Source of the DNA: a virus
DNA length: 35,664 nt
Virus record (IMG/VR): IMGVR_UViG_3300044613_001728
Span: 1 to 35,664 of that record
Reading direction: 5' to 3' (one strand)
A program made the translations under genes and the position numbers. Below are positions 1 to 6,583 of this stretch, piece by piece. Position 1 is the first letter of the stretch. Each line of letters begins with the position of its first letter. The notes below the pieces were generated by a model. It was not told the DNA's origin, made no database searches, and worked only from the letters and a program-made list of their open reading frames with translations.

Positions 1-155
1 TGCACGACAAATACAAAAACAGACCGTCTGTATTATCAGAAGAATACAGACGGTCTAATGCGAATGTTCATTTTATACCACAACAAAATGCACAACCTGC
101 AAATCCTAGAAGTGCATTGATTGGTAATTTTACACCACCACCAAAGACATTTTAA
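1..155 (+). CDS. 3' end of an unidentified phage gene (partial)
   Basis: An open frame enters from the left edge (first complete codon at position 3) and runs 50 codons to a TAA at 153-155. The visible C-terminus is rich in Gln, Asn and Pro and ends in PPPKTF. It is too short to assign a family. It converges on the minus-strand gene ending at 152, overlapping by 4 bases. A perfect 14-bp inverted repeat (21-56) lies inside it. The other two plus frames are closed by stops over the same stretch, which supports this frame. Confidence 0.6.
   Translation, partial: HDKYKNRPSVLSEEYRRSNANVHFIPQQNAQPANPRSALIGNFTPPPKTF
21..56. repeat. Perfect 14-bp inverted repeat with 8-base loop
   Basis: The arms AGACCGTCTGTATT (21-34) and AATACAGACGGTCT (43-56) are exact reverse complements around ATCAGAAG. 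The repeat lies inside the coding end of the partial gene, about 100 bases before its stop, and has no T-run, so it does not look like an ordinary terminator. It could fold in RNA or be a dimeric protein site. Confidence 0.8.
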
Positions 156-658
156 TGTCCAGTTTCTTGCAATGCTCTTTGGATTAAAGTATTAAGCATT
201 GGTGGAAATCCTACTTGAGCATTTAATCCATTATTATCGGTTGTTCTCAATAAATGACTAATAGTGGCATTTAATGCTTTTATTCTGAAATTAGGATCAC
301 CGGTGTCAACTCCAAAAGTAGTTCTCCAAAATTCTGGATTATTCCAATTTTTATCCATTAGATTTAATTTATTTAATTGGTAAATTCCAGTTGATGTGCT
401 CCAATGAGGATGATTTGGATCATATCCTCTGGTATCGGCTCCTCTAAAAAATGGTTCTGTAGATGGTCTATCCATCAATCTACCACTGGGTGTTCTGCTG
501 ACATCATCAATAGAAACTTCTCTACCTCTCCATTGAGGATTGGAATCGTAATCACCTGCTTGTGGATTATAATTGACCCAGTTATTTCTAGTGCTTGAAT
601 CACCCATAGACATTACACGTTCTATAGATTCTCTTAAGGTTACTTTATTATTCTTCAT
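152..658 (-). CDS. Hypothetical protein, 168 aa, late-promoter driven
   Basis: Not recognised by family. The protein is soluble and rich in Asn, Trp and Pro, with no membrane segment. Its N-terminus (MKNNKVTLRESIERVM) resembles that of the gp22-like scaffold in this window (MKKNNKKSLYETIQQM). It also contains an L-x-E followed by S, which is close to a T4 prohead-protease site. By inference it may be a capsid-internal protein, but this is weak. A perfect TATAAATA (minus strand, 671-664) ends 5 bases before the ATG at 658 and there is no Shine-Dalgarno, so the late transcript would begin at or very near the start codon. It converges with the partial gene at the left edge. Confidence 0.7.
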   Translation of the reverse strand: MKNNKVTLRESIERVMSMGDSSTRNNWVNYNPQAGDYDSNPQWRGREVSIDDVSRTPSGRLMDRPSTEPFFRGADTRGYDPNHPHWSTSTGIYQLNKLNLMDKNWNNPEFWRTTFGVDTGDPNFRIKALNATISHLLRTTDNNGLNAQVGFPPMLNTLIQRALQETGH

Positions 659-663
659 AAGAA

Positions 664-671
664 TATTTATA
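664..671 (-). promoter_or_regulatory. T4-type late promoter box TATAAATA
   Basis: The minus strand reads TATAAATA, the exact T4 late -10 element. It ends 5 bases before the ATG of the gene at 658. In T4 the start point lies about 6 bases downstream, so the predicted mRNA is leaderless. Confidence 0.65.
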
Positions 672-746
672 AAATATATCTATAGTTACTCTAAAGAACC
701 TTAAAGTTTACTATAAGTATATCATGTATTTTTAATACTGCAAATA

Positions 747-753
747 ATAAATA
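747..753 (+). promoter_or_regulatory. Late-promoter-like box ATAAATA
   Basis: ATAAATA ends 6 bases before the ATG at 760, in the divergent 100-bp gap 659-759. No Shine-Dalgarno lies between box and start. The same spacing recurs at 1437-1443 and 6902-6909. Confidence 0.5.
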
Positions 754-759
754 TTTAAA

Positions 760-1437
760 ATGGATTTACCCAGAAAAGCCCCAATAAAGAAAAACATAAC
801 ATCCTTTCAAATTGAAAGTGATGCTCTTAGTAGAGAAGATCAAAGAAAAGCAAAATTAGAATTAGTTAAAAAAGATATCTTGATAAAAGATATTGACAAC
901 TATCTTCAAAAAGAAGTAATGTCTGCAAAAGACATTGCAGATTCAGATTATACCCAGTATTGGGGATCACAGCACCAAAAACAACAATATGAAAAATTAA
1001 AAAGAAAAGATCCTATATTTGAACAATTTATTATTAAAACATATGGATCATATGAAAATTATGAATTAGCAAATAATTTGGATACAATTTCCAATGTGTT
1101 TGATCCATACAGTGATTTTAAAGTCGATGTGACAATTATTACAGAAGATAAATTTTACAAATCAGATCATATTTCACCATATGAAGTAATAGTTGAATCC
1201 ATGTCTGGTATATGTACATTTGATTATTTGAATGTAAAAAATCATTCAGATAGAATTATTGGCACTCTTTATAAAAAATTGATCACACCAAATAAATTAA
1301 ATGAAAGATACAATTTCTTTTCTCCTTTGATGGGAAATAGAATTGGTGTCTTTAATCTTGTAAAACAAGATTGGTCTACATTTTACATGAACAGATTGTT
1401 AAGATTCGTTAGAGATGATACGACTGGTCTAGAATAA
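760..1437 (+). CDS. Hypothetical phage protein, 225 aa
   Basis: Not assigned to a family. The N-terminal half is charged and helical (Lys/Glu/Asp-rich, residues 1-90). The C-terminal part looks like a small beta-rich domain ending in a basic and aromatic stretch (YMNRLLRFVRDDTTGLE). No catalytic motif or membrane segment is visible. The start is the ATG at 760, directly downstream of an ATAAATA box. It is followed after 12 bases by the small gene at 1450, whose own ATAAATA box overlaps this gene's stop codon. This suggests late expression and perhaps a virion or assembly role, by inference only. Confidence 0.75.
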   Translation: MDLPRKAPIKKNITSFQIESDALSREDQRKAKLELVKKDILIKDIDNYLQKEVMSAKDIADSDYTQYWGSQHQKQQYEKLKRKDPIFEQFIIKTYGSYENYELANNLDTISNVFDPYSDFKVDVTIITEDKFYKSDHISPYEVIVESMSGICTFDYLNVKNHSDRIIGTLYKKLITPNKLNERYNFFSPLMGNRIGVFNLVKQDWSTFYMNRLLRFVRDDTTGLE

Positions 1438-1443
1438 TAAATA
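1437..1443 (+). promoter_or_regulatory. Late-promoter-like box ATAAATA
   Basis: The box overlaps the last base of the preceding stop codon (TAATAAATA) and ends 6 bases before the ATG at 1450, the same spacing as at 747-753. Confidence 0.45.
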
Positions 1444-1449
1444 TTATTG

Positions 1450-1623
1450 ATGTCGAATGATTCCAAAAGTTCTGATCATCTACATGCAATCCTTTTCCGA
1501 GAAGCGAAGATTATTCTTTCAAAATATGAAGAGTATCTTCGGGATAAAATTACATCAAAAGAATTAGCAAACAAAATGTTAAGTCTTCGTGATGCAGTTA
1601 AAAGAATAGAAGAATCAAAATAA
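1450..1623 (+). CDS. Small helical protein, 57 aa
   Basis: ATG at 1450, TAA at 1621-1623. The product is highly charged and predicted all-helical, with a heptad-like pattern from FREAKIILSKYEEYL to the C-terminal RDAVKRIEESK, suggestive of a short coiled coil. It fills the only gap between its neighbours on the same strand and has a promoter-like box 6 bases upstream. Function unknown. The open frame on the opposite strand is longer by a few codons but has no start context. Confidence 0.6.
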   Translation: MSNDSKSSDHLHAILFREAKIILSKYEEYLRDKITSKELANKMLSLRDAVKRIEESK

Positions 1624-1626
1624 TTA

Positions 1627-1654
1627 TTGACCAATAGATTGTATGTGTTATTAT
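1627..1654 (+). promoter_or_regulatory. Sigma70-like promoter, TTGACC-N16-TATTAT
   Basis: TTGACC at 1627-1632 and TATTAT at 1649-1654 are separated by 16 bases. It shares TTGACCAA and the 16-base spacer with the promoter at 8477. The GMP reductase ATG at 1663 lies 8 bases past the -10 box, so the transcript would be nearly leaderless. Confidence 0.55.
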
Positions 1655-1662
1655 TGTCGTTC

Positions 1663-2700
1663 ATGATTGTAAATTACGAATCAAAATTAGATTATTCAGA
1701 CGCACTAATTGTACCGAGACTTTCGGATGTAAAGTCTCGTAAAGATGTAAATCTTGAAGTTGGTACTACTTTTAGATCTGGGTCTTGTTGGACTGGTGTG
1801 CCTATTATGGCAGCAAACATGTCTACAGTTGGAACACAAGAAATGGCTCTTGTATTGTCAGAATACAAGATGATTACATGTCTTAAGAAAGGTGGTGAGT
1901 ATTATGTTACTTTTGCCACTACTTATCCCGATAAAGAAAAATATGTTTCGTTGACTCTTGGTTTGGATGCCGAGAGTAAGTTGTTTGTTGATAATGCGAC
2001 AATTAATGATCCAACTTTTGTTTGTGTAGATGTTGCAAATGGTTACATGACAGAATTTCATAACTTTGTAAAGAAAGTGAGACAGAAATGGCCGAAGTCA
2101 ATATTGATTGCAGGGAATATAGTAACCCCAGAGGGGGTCGTGGCATTGTCAGATGCTGGAGTCGATCTAGTAAAAGTGGGAATAGGATCGGGGTCGATGT
2201 GCCTGACACGCCGAGTAGCAGGAGTGGGGTATCCCCAACTATCGGCGGTCATAGAGTGTGTGGAAACCGCAACAGCGTTAGGTATTGGGATCGTATCTGA
2301 TGGAGGAATTGTACATCCCGGCGATTTTGCTAAGTCTTTTGTGGCTGGGGCTGCATTTGTTATGGCTGGAGGTGCATTTGCAGGTCATGACGAGTGTGGT
2401 GGAGAAATTCGTCACTCCAATAATAACGCATCACTCACGATGCTTCATTATGGTATGTCCAGTAAAACGGCAAATGAAAGATACAACGGCGGACTTAAGG
2501 ATTACCGTGCTTCCGAGGGCCGCACTGTGGAAGTACCTTATCGTGGATCTGTACATCATACCGTTCAAGAAATTCTTGGTGGATTGCGCTCTGCTTGTTC
2601 GTATGTGGGTGCTTTTAATTTGCCTGATCTGTATTCGCGTGGTACAATGGTTAAGGTCAATCGTACTATAAACAACATTTTTGAGAATCACGAAATATGA
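1663..2700 (+). CDS. guaC: GMP reductase
   Basis: 345 aa, close to the 347 aa of E. coli GuaC. GMP reductase converts GMP to IMP and ammonia with NADPH. The IMPDH/GMPR barrel is complete. The catalytic-loop cysteine is C180 in GIGSGSMCLTR, followed by GVGYPQLSAV, the GMPR-type continuation. Then come SDGG and PGDFAKSF, and a C-terminal YGMSS...YRASEGRTVEVPYRG...EILGGLR block that is specific to GMP reductases and absent from IMP dehydrogenase. No CBS domain is present. The ATG at 1663 is preferred over an upstream TTG at 1627, because the family N-terminus begins here and the TTG lies in the promoter. The stop overlaps the next start (ATGA), so the two genes are translationally coupled. Base composition is richer in G than in the late genes, consistent with an early/middle gene. 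Confidence 0.92.
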   Translation: MIVNYESKLDYSDALIVPRLSDVKSRKDVNLEVGTTFRSGSCWTGVPIMAANMSTVGTQEMALVLSEYKMITCLKKGGEYYVTFATTYPDKEKYVSLTLGLDAESKLFVDNATINDPTFVCVDVANGYMTEFHNFVKKVRQKWPKSILIAGNIVTPEGVVALSDAGVDLVKVGIGSGSMCLTRRVAGVGYPQLSAVIECVETATALGIGIVSDGGIVHPGDFAKSFVAGAAFVMAGGAFAGHDECGGEIRHSNNNASLTMLHYGMSSKTANERYNGGLKDYRASEGRTVEVPYRGSVHHTVQEILGGLRSACSYVGAFNLPDLYSRGTMVKVNRTINNIFENHEI

Positions 2701-3260
2701 ACATTTTTGTTTTGGACAATGATGCTGCTACTTCCGCTCGTATGATGTGCGACAAGCACGTCGTAAAAATGATTCTTGAGTCTTGTCAGTTGCTTTCAAC
2801 GGCTCATCATGTTTTGGATGGCGAGCCGTTGGAAGTCAATACTGGTAAGCGTAGATATGTTACGCATGTATGTACAAAGAAGAATATCTGCAAGGCTGCA
2901 ATGATTAATCATCCATGCAATATTTGGACTCGCACTACCAGTGAGAATTATCTATGGCTGTGGAAACATGCATATGCATTGTGCAAGGAATACACTCGCC
3001 GTTATGGTAAAGTGCACTCCATGGAATCTATGTTGTTGAATGAATTGTACGACTGCCCTGCTAACTTGCAAAAAGGCAAATTGACTACCTTTGTTCAAGC
3101 AATGCCAGAACAATATAAGAATGAAAATGCAATAGTTGCCTATCGCAGTTATTATATCAACGAGAAGGCGGCGTTTGCGAAGTGGAAGGCGACTGAGGTG
3201 CCTGATTGGTTTTCAGAGAAGATTGCTGACGTTTCTTCTGACGTTCTGGTTCCGTTCTGA
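2697..3260 (+). CDS. Conserved phage protein of unknown function, 187 aa
   Basis: The start overlaps the GMP reductase stop (ATGA). The protein opens with MNIFVLDNDAATSARMMCDKHVVKMILESCQLLSTAHHVLDG-type sequence (CDKHVVKM at residues 18-25), then NHPCNIW and FVQAMPEQYK near residues 77 and 132. I recognise this pattern from many lytic-phage hypothetical proteins but know of no established function. Conserved Cys and His residues would allow metal binding, which is speculation. The tail converges on and overlaps 104 bases of the minus-strand lysozyme gene. Confidence 0.8.
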   Translation: MNIFVLDNDAATSARMMCDKHVVKMILESCQLLSTAHHVLDGEPLEVNTGKRRYVTHVCTKKNICKAAMINHPCNIWTRTTSENYLWLWKHAYALCKEYTRRYGKVHSMESMLLNELYDCPANLQKGKLTTFVQAMPEQYKNENAIVAYRSYYINEKAAFAKWKATEVPDWFSEKIADVSSDVLVPF

Positions 3261-3789
3261 TTGCATCAGCAAGTTTTTGCATTCTTGGTGCAATACCAGT
3301 TTTGTCTCTTACAGATTCTCTATAGTCTTTAGCGTTTAAATATTCGGTAGATGCACCAGCAAAATCTCCTGCGCTTAATTTTTTAAGAGCGTTAGGAGAT
3401 TTTCCTAACATACCTCTAAATTGTTCAGAAGCAAGTTGACCTTGAAGTTCTGAAGAATAATTACTAAAATTAGGAACTAATTTTTGAACTTGTGGTAAAC
3501 GAGTTCGAACATCTCTTTCAAGTAATTTATCTGCTTGTTCTGGTGTTAGTTTTGCTTTACCGCTCAATACATCAGGACTAATATTTAATTCAGCAAAAAT
3601 TTTTGGAGACTGTGCGGTTACTAAATGTCCATGACCAACTGTATCCAATCCTTTGCTGTCTTTATATACAGAAAGAATTTTTTGTTCATTACCAGCAGAT
3701 TCATATTCTTTTATTACTTTGCAAATACCATTAATATCACATTGAACTTGTTGAGCACCTTCGATTAAAAATTGTTGAAATGATTTCAT
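3157..3789 (-). CDS. T4-lysozyme-type muramidase (GH24) with capsid-targeting-like N-terminus
   Basis: 210 aa from the ATG at 3789. The GH24 core is visible: catalytic Glu candidates E28/E30, then VYKDSKG (D44) and LDTVGHGH (T50), matching the E-D-T triad of T4 lysozyme (D to T spacing 6, as in T4). It continues with LLERDV and a C-terminal helical lobe. The N-terminus MKSFQQFLIEGAQ matches the T4 internal-protein capsid-targeting sequence (MKTYQEFIAEA), including an L-x-E/G prohead-protease cleavage site after E10. After about residue 180 the tail is Gln/Ser/Pro-rich and is encoded antisense to the neighbouring gene. An in-frame ATG at 3849 would add a 20-residue hydrophobic leader (LQGLIIAGILTIA) and lies 13 bases after a CTAAATA box, so a membrane-exported lysin form is an alternative. 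Neither start has a clear Shine-Dalgarno. Confidence 0.8.
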   Translation of the reverse strand: MKSFQQFLIEGAQQVQCDINGICKVIKEYESAGNEQKILSVYKDSKGLDTVGHGHLVTAQSPKIFAELNISPDVLSGKAKLTPEQADKLLERDVRTRLPQVQKLVPNFSNYSSELQGQLASEQFRGMLGKSPNALKKLSAGDFAGASTEYLNAKDYRESVRDKTGIAPRMQKLADAIRTEPERQKKRQQSSLKTNQAPQSPSTSQTPPSR

Positions 3790-3800
3790 ATTATTGTTAT

Positions 3801-3828
3801 TTGCTATTGTTAAAATGCCTGCTATAAT
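3801..3828 (+). promoter_or_regulatory. Sigma70-like promoter, TTGCTA-N16-TATAAT
   Basis: TTGCTA at 3801-3806 and a perfect TATAAT at 3823-3828, 16 bases apart. An AAAGGA ribosome site follows before the ATG at 3850. It fits early/middle transcription of the Sm-like and deaminase-like genes. Confidence 0.55.
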
Positions 3829-3849
3829 AAGACCCTGTAAAGGAAACAT

Positions 3850-4158
3850 ATGAACGTAAAACTATTTAGACTAAACTCCGGTGAAGAAGTTCTCGCAAGA
3901 TTTGAAGATCAAGGTGATTCATGGCTTCTTAAAGATCCAGCAATTCTCATCCCAGTAGGGGAAGGTCAGATTGGTATGATGCCTTGGATGATTTATACTA
4001 AGGCTTCTAAGGGCGTATCTATCTCAAAGAGCTTTGTTGCGTTTACCGTTGAACCTCTTGATGAACTCAAGAGTCAGTATGATTCTAGCCTCAACAAGGG
4101 AATCGTTACTCCGTCTTCCTCGGTGTCTAACACGAGTGGACTGAAGCTGACGTTGTGA
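3850..4158 (+). CDS. Sm/Hfq-like small protein, 102 aa
   Basis: Small beta-rich protein. The pattern VKLFRLNSGEEVLARFED, then DPAILIPVGEG and MMPWMIYT, resembles the Sm-like (Hfq-related) domain proteins common in T4-type marine phages. A relative with a similar LTSGEEIIGMV motif is encoded at 34988-35659. Such folds often bind RNA or form rings, but no function is proven for the phage family. An AAAGGA ribosome site precedes the ATG. It is 3 bases from the next gene, so they likely form an operon. The C-terminus (residues 85-102) is Ser/Thr-rich. Confidence 0.6.
   Translation: MNVKLFRLNSGEEVLARFEDQGDSWLLKDPAILIPVGEGQIGMMPWMIYTKASKGVSISKSFVAFTVEPLDELKSQYDSSLNKGIVTPSSSVSNTSGLKLTL
3863..3869 (-). 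promoter_or_regulatory. Possible late box CTAAATA for the lysozyme
   Basis: The minus strand reads CTAAATA, ending 13 bases before the alternative lysozyme ATG at 3849 and 73 bases before the preferred ATG at 3789. It lies inside the coding start of the divergent Sm-like gene, so it may be chance. Confidence 0.3.
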
Positions 4159-4161
4159 TAA

Positions 4162-4536
4162 ATGAACATAGATCATGTGATTGAAAATTATCTTCCTATT
4201 GCAAAGCCATTGTCGGTTGCAATGGAAAGACAAAAAAAGCATATATCACTGATTGTTTACAAGCGCAAAATTATCTCGGTGGGTCAAAATGTTTTTAAGA
4301 CCCACCCTGATACTTTGCGTTTGGGTTATAGATGTGCAGACATGCATTCTGAATTGGATGCATACAGAAAAGTTCCCAAGAGTCTTCGTGGTGAAAAGTT
4401 GATACTTCTTAATTTTAGATTTAACCGTTTTGGTGAATTTAGAAATTCAAAACCTTGTTCTGTTTGTGCAAAATGGTGTGGTGAGATATTTCATAAAATT
4501 TATTATACTGATGATAGTGGTATAAATATTCTATAA
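4162..4536 (+). CDS. Cytidine/deoxycytidylate deaminase-fold protein, 124 aa
   Basis: The zinc-deaminase signature is present. H62-x-E64 in MHSELDAYRK supplies a zinc ligand and the catalytic Glu. C99 and C102 in KPCSVCAKW supply the other two ligands. Spacing and size fit a minimal member of the CDA/dCMP-deaminase superfamily. The substrate is unclear: free dCMP or cytidine is plausible in a phage that also carries GMP reductase, and a nucleic-acid substrate cannot be excluded. The gene follows the Sm-like gene by 3 bases and shares its promoter. Two tandem late-type boxes for the next gene overlap its 3' end. Confidence 0.7.
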   Translation: MNIDHVIENYLPIAKPLSVAMERQKKHISLIVYKRKIISVGQNVFKTHPDTLRLGYRCADMHSELDAYRKVPKSLRGEKLILLNFRFNRFGEFRNSKPCSVCAKWCGEIFHKIYYTDDSGINIL

Positions 4537-4539
4537 ATA
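4521..4539 (+). promoter_or_regulatory. Tandem T4-type late promoter boxes
   Basis: TATAAATA occurs at 4521-4528 and again at 4532-4539, 11 bases apart (about one helical turn). The second fits a transcript with a short leader carrying GAGGAT before the ATG at 4556. Confidence 0.6.
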
Positions 4540-4555
4540 TCTTTGAGGATTAAAT

Positions 4556-5176
4556 ATGGGCGCAAAAGACACAATGCAAAATTTTTTTATGGGAATGGCT
4601 GGCCAGATGACTTCTGGATATGGAGCCAGAACTATCAGCACCCCAATGGGACCATTTAAATGGGATGACAACATAAACATGTGGGTCAACACAAATAATG
4701 GTATGGTTATGTCTAATATTTCATTTCAAGATCAATTTGCCATGATAGACTATGGCACAACTGATGGAAGTGGATTGCAAGCTGATCCTGTAACTGTATC
4801 AATTTCACCCACTTCTTGGGGAAATTTTACAGGAGGTAATGCTGGAACTGATGTATGGGCATCTGCAGCAGGTCCTACTGCATTGATAGCATCTGCCACA
4901 CCAGTAACATTTACAATTAATGCCTCTGGTGGTCTCCCAAATACTATTAGTGTTTCTCTTAGTGTAGAAATTGTTGGCTTGGGTGGTGGTTCGTTGATTT
5001 ATGGTAAAAATGCTTTGGCTAAAGCAACGTACAGCACACCATTTACAATGAGTAATGGGGATACATTAAAACTTGGTATAGCTTCTTCTGCTTTTTCAGA
5101 TGCTACTGCAATAATTACCGTAAGAAATGCAGCAAATCAAAATGTTATAGGAACAGTATCTGGTTCGTTTGCTTAA
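4556..5176 (+). CDS. Virion structural / fibre-like protein, 206 aa
   Basis: The N-terminal part (PMGPFKWDDNINMWVN and NGMVMSNISFQDQ) resembles a motif seen in structural proteins of marine T4-type phages. The rest is Gly/Ser/Thr-rich beta-strand sequence with almost no charge, typical of fibre or capsid-decoration domains. A late promoter pair and GAGGAT ribosome site lie upstream. It is first in a run of late genes with the Cys-rich protein and two small basic proteins. The exact virion position is unknown. Confidence 0.65.
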   Translation: MGAKDTMQNFFMGMAGQMTSGYGARTISTPMGPFKWDDNINMWVNTNNGMVMSNISFQDQFAMIDYGTTDGSGLQADPVTVSISPTSWGNFTGGNAGTDVWASAAGPTALIASATPVTFTINASGGLPNTISVSLSVEIVGLGGGSLIYGKNALAKATYSTPFTMSNGDTLKLGIASSAFSDATAIITVRNAANQNVIGTVSGSFA

Positions 5177-5186
5177 TAAGTTACAA

Positions 5187-5193
5187 ATAAATA
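5187..5193 (+). promoter_or_regulatory. Late-promoter-like box ATAAATA
   Basis: ATAAATA within CAAATAAATATAG, 16 bases before the ATG at 5210. Confidence 0.45.
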
Positions 5194-5209
5194 TAGTGTA
5201 AAGATTTTT

Positions 5210-6574
5210 ATGCCTAAAAAAGCTTGCTGTTGTAGACAACCAGAGCCTGAAGAAAATAGTTGTTGTAGACCAATATTTAAAAATTGTGTTGATAAAAAAT
5301 ATACTTTTGAAGTACTATTTAAAGCAAAATATCCTTGTTTTAAAAATAATCCCCTCGGTACAACTCCTAGATATAGAGAAGCTCAATACAGATGTTTAAA
5401 TAATGGTACACTTCATAATATACCAGGAAACGCAGAAACTTTTATATTAACTCTTGAATATAAAATTTCAAAACCTGCAAATGTATATTATACACAAGAA
5501 GATGTAGCTCAAATAGGTGACATTCCAATACCATGTGGATATCCTTATTATGCTTGTTGGCCAAATTTTGATCCTACAATAGAAGCAACTTGGCCACCTA
5601 GTGCAAGTCCTTTTGGGGGTCCTCCATTTGTAAATCCATTTTTATATCTCACATGTATTGGCTGTGGATGTCTTAATAATGATACATATTCTTTTTGTAA
5701 TTTTGATGAAGAAAAATTAAAAGAATCTTGTAATTGTACGGAAAGAGGTTATATTACTCAAGATCCAACACAATTTTGGAATCAATGTTATTCATTTTGG
5801 ACATTACATCCTCCAGATAAAGATTATGAAGGAATGAATCAAGAGCCTCCTAATTCGGGTTGTTATACTGGATGCACTTATACAGCAGGTGATCGAAATT
5901 TGTCGGCTATTGCCGATTCTTATTCTTTTCAATTTATTCCAGATCCAAATATTCCTGAACAAAATTTGCCAAGCTATCAACCCAGACTTCAGCCAGATGT
6001 ATTAAATTTTCAAGTACATTGTAATCAAGGTGACTTTTTGGACCTTGATGTGTATAGGGGATATAATCTAGTTTTAGAATTGGGAATTGGATATAAAGCA
6101 TCATTTAATTGTGGTGTTGGTGTTACAGAAATTCTTGAAATTCCATTTCAGCAAACACAAGATTTTTTTGGATATGGATATTTTAATGATGGAATTTATG
6201 TTAAACAAAATTATAGAAGATCTAGTCTGACAAATGATCCTATGGATTCGTGTGTACCACAAACAACTTATAATTATCCTTATACAACAAATAGTTGTAT
6301 TAACGTTTCATATGATCAAAGTGGAGGTTATCCTATAGCTAGGTGTCCCGATCCCCAAACAAATCTTCCAACTACTTTATATAAAGATGAGTGGAGTAAT
6401 TGTAAGTGGGGGCCAGCCGTACCTTATGCTGGTAGTTTAGAATATGGTTTAATAGCAGCTGATCCTGGTTCTAAAATGCCTCAATTTTGTGATTCTAGTT
6501 TTTATGAAATACAATGGGAAAATCATTGTCAGTATTTTAATTTAACTGATGATATTATTGTTGAATCAGATTAA
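5210..6574 (+). CDS. Very cysteine-rich hypothetical protein, 454 aa
   Basis: Not recognised. It holds about 27 cysteines, starting with a CCC cluster (residues 6-8) and CC (18-19), then further groups such as CIGCGC, SCNC and CYTGC. Tyr, Pro and Asn are also abundant. No signal peptide, membrane segment or enzyme motif is visible. The mix of Cys clusters and aromatic beta-rich segments suggests a metal-binding or disulphide-stabilised structural protein. It sits in a late gene run between a fibre-like protein and a small protein with its own CxxC, which supports a virion role by context only. Confidence 0.7.
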   Translation: MPKKACCCRQPEPEENSCCRPIFKNCVDKKYTFEVLFKAKYPCFKNNPLGTTPRYREAQYRCLNNGTLHNIPGNAETFILTLEYKISKPANVYYTQEDVAQIGDIPIPCGYPYYACWPNFDPTIEATWPPSASPFGGPPFVNPFLYLTCIGCGCLNNDTYSFCNFDEEKLKESCNCTERGYITQDPTQFWNQCYSFWTLHPPDKDYEGMNQEPPNSGCYTGCTYTAGDRNLSAIADSYSFQFIPDPNIPEQNLPSYQPRLQPDVLNFQVHCNQGDFLDLDVYRGYNLVLELGIGYKASFNCGVGVTEILEIPFQQTQDFFGYGYFNDGIYVKQNYRRSSLTNDPMDSCVPQTTYNYPYTTNSCINVSYDQSGGYPIARCPDPQTNLPTTLYKDEWSNCKWGPAVPYAGSLEYGLIAADPGSKMPQFCDSSFYEIQWENHCQYFNLTDDIIVESD

Positions 6575-6583
6575 GGAATTATT

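Noticed and set aside
1627-1662. Upstream TTG start for GMP reductase
   Set aside because: It adds 12 residues not seen in the family and coincides with a promoter -35 box.
2285-2671. Long alternative open frame within the GMP reductase gene
   Set aside because: It is a shadow of a clearly conserved enzyme frame, with no own start context.
1663-2700. IMP dehydrogenase
   Set aside because: No CBS domain, and the C-terminal YGMSS/YRASEG/EVPYRG block and GYPQLSAV are those of GMP reductase.
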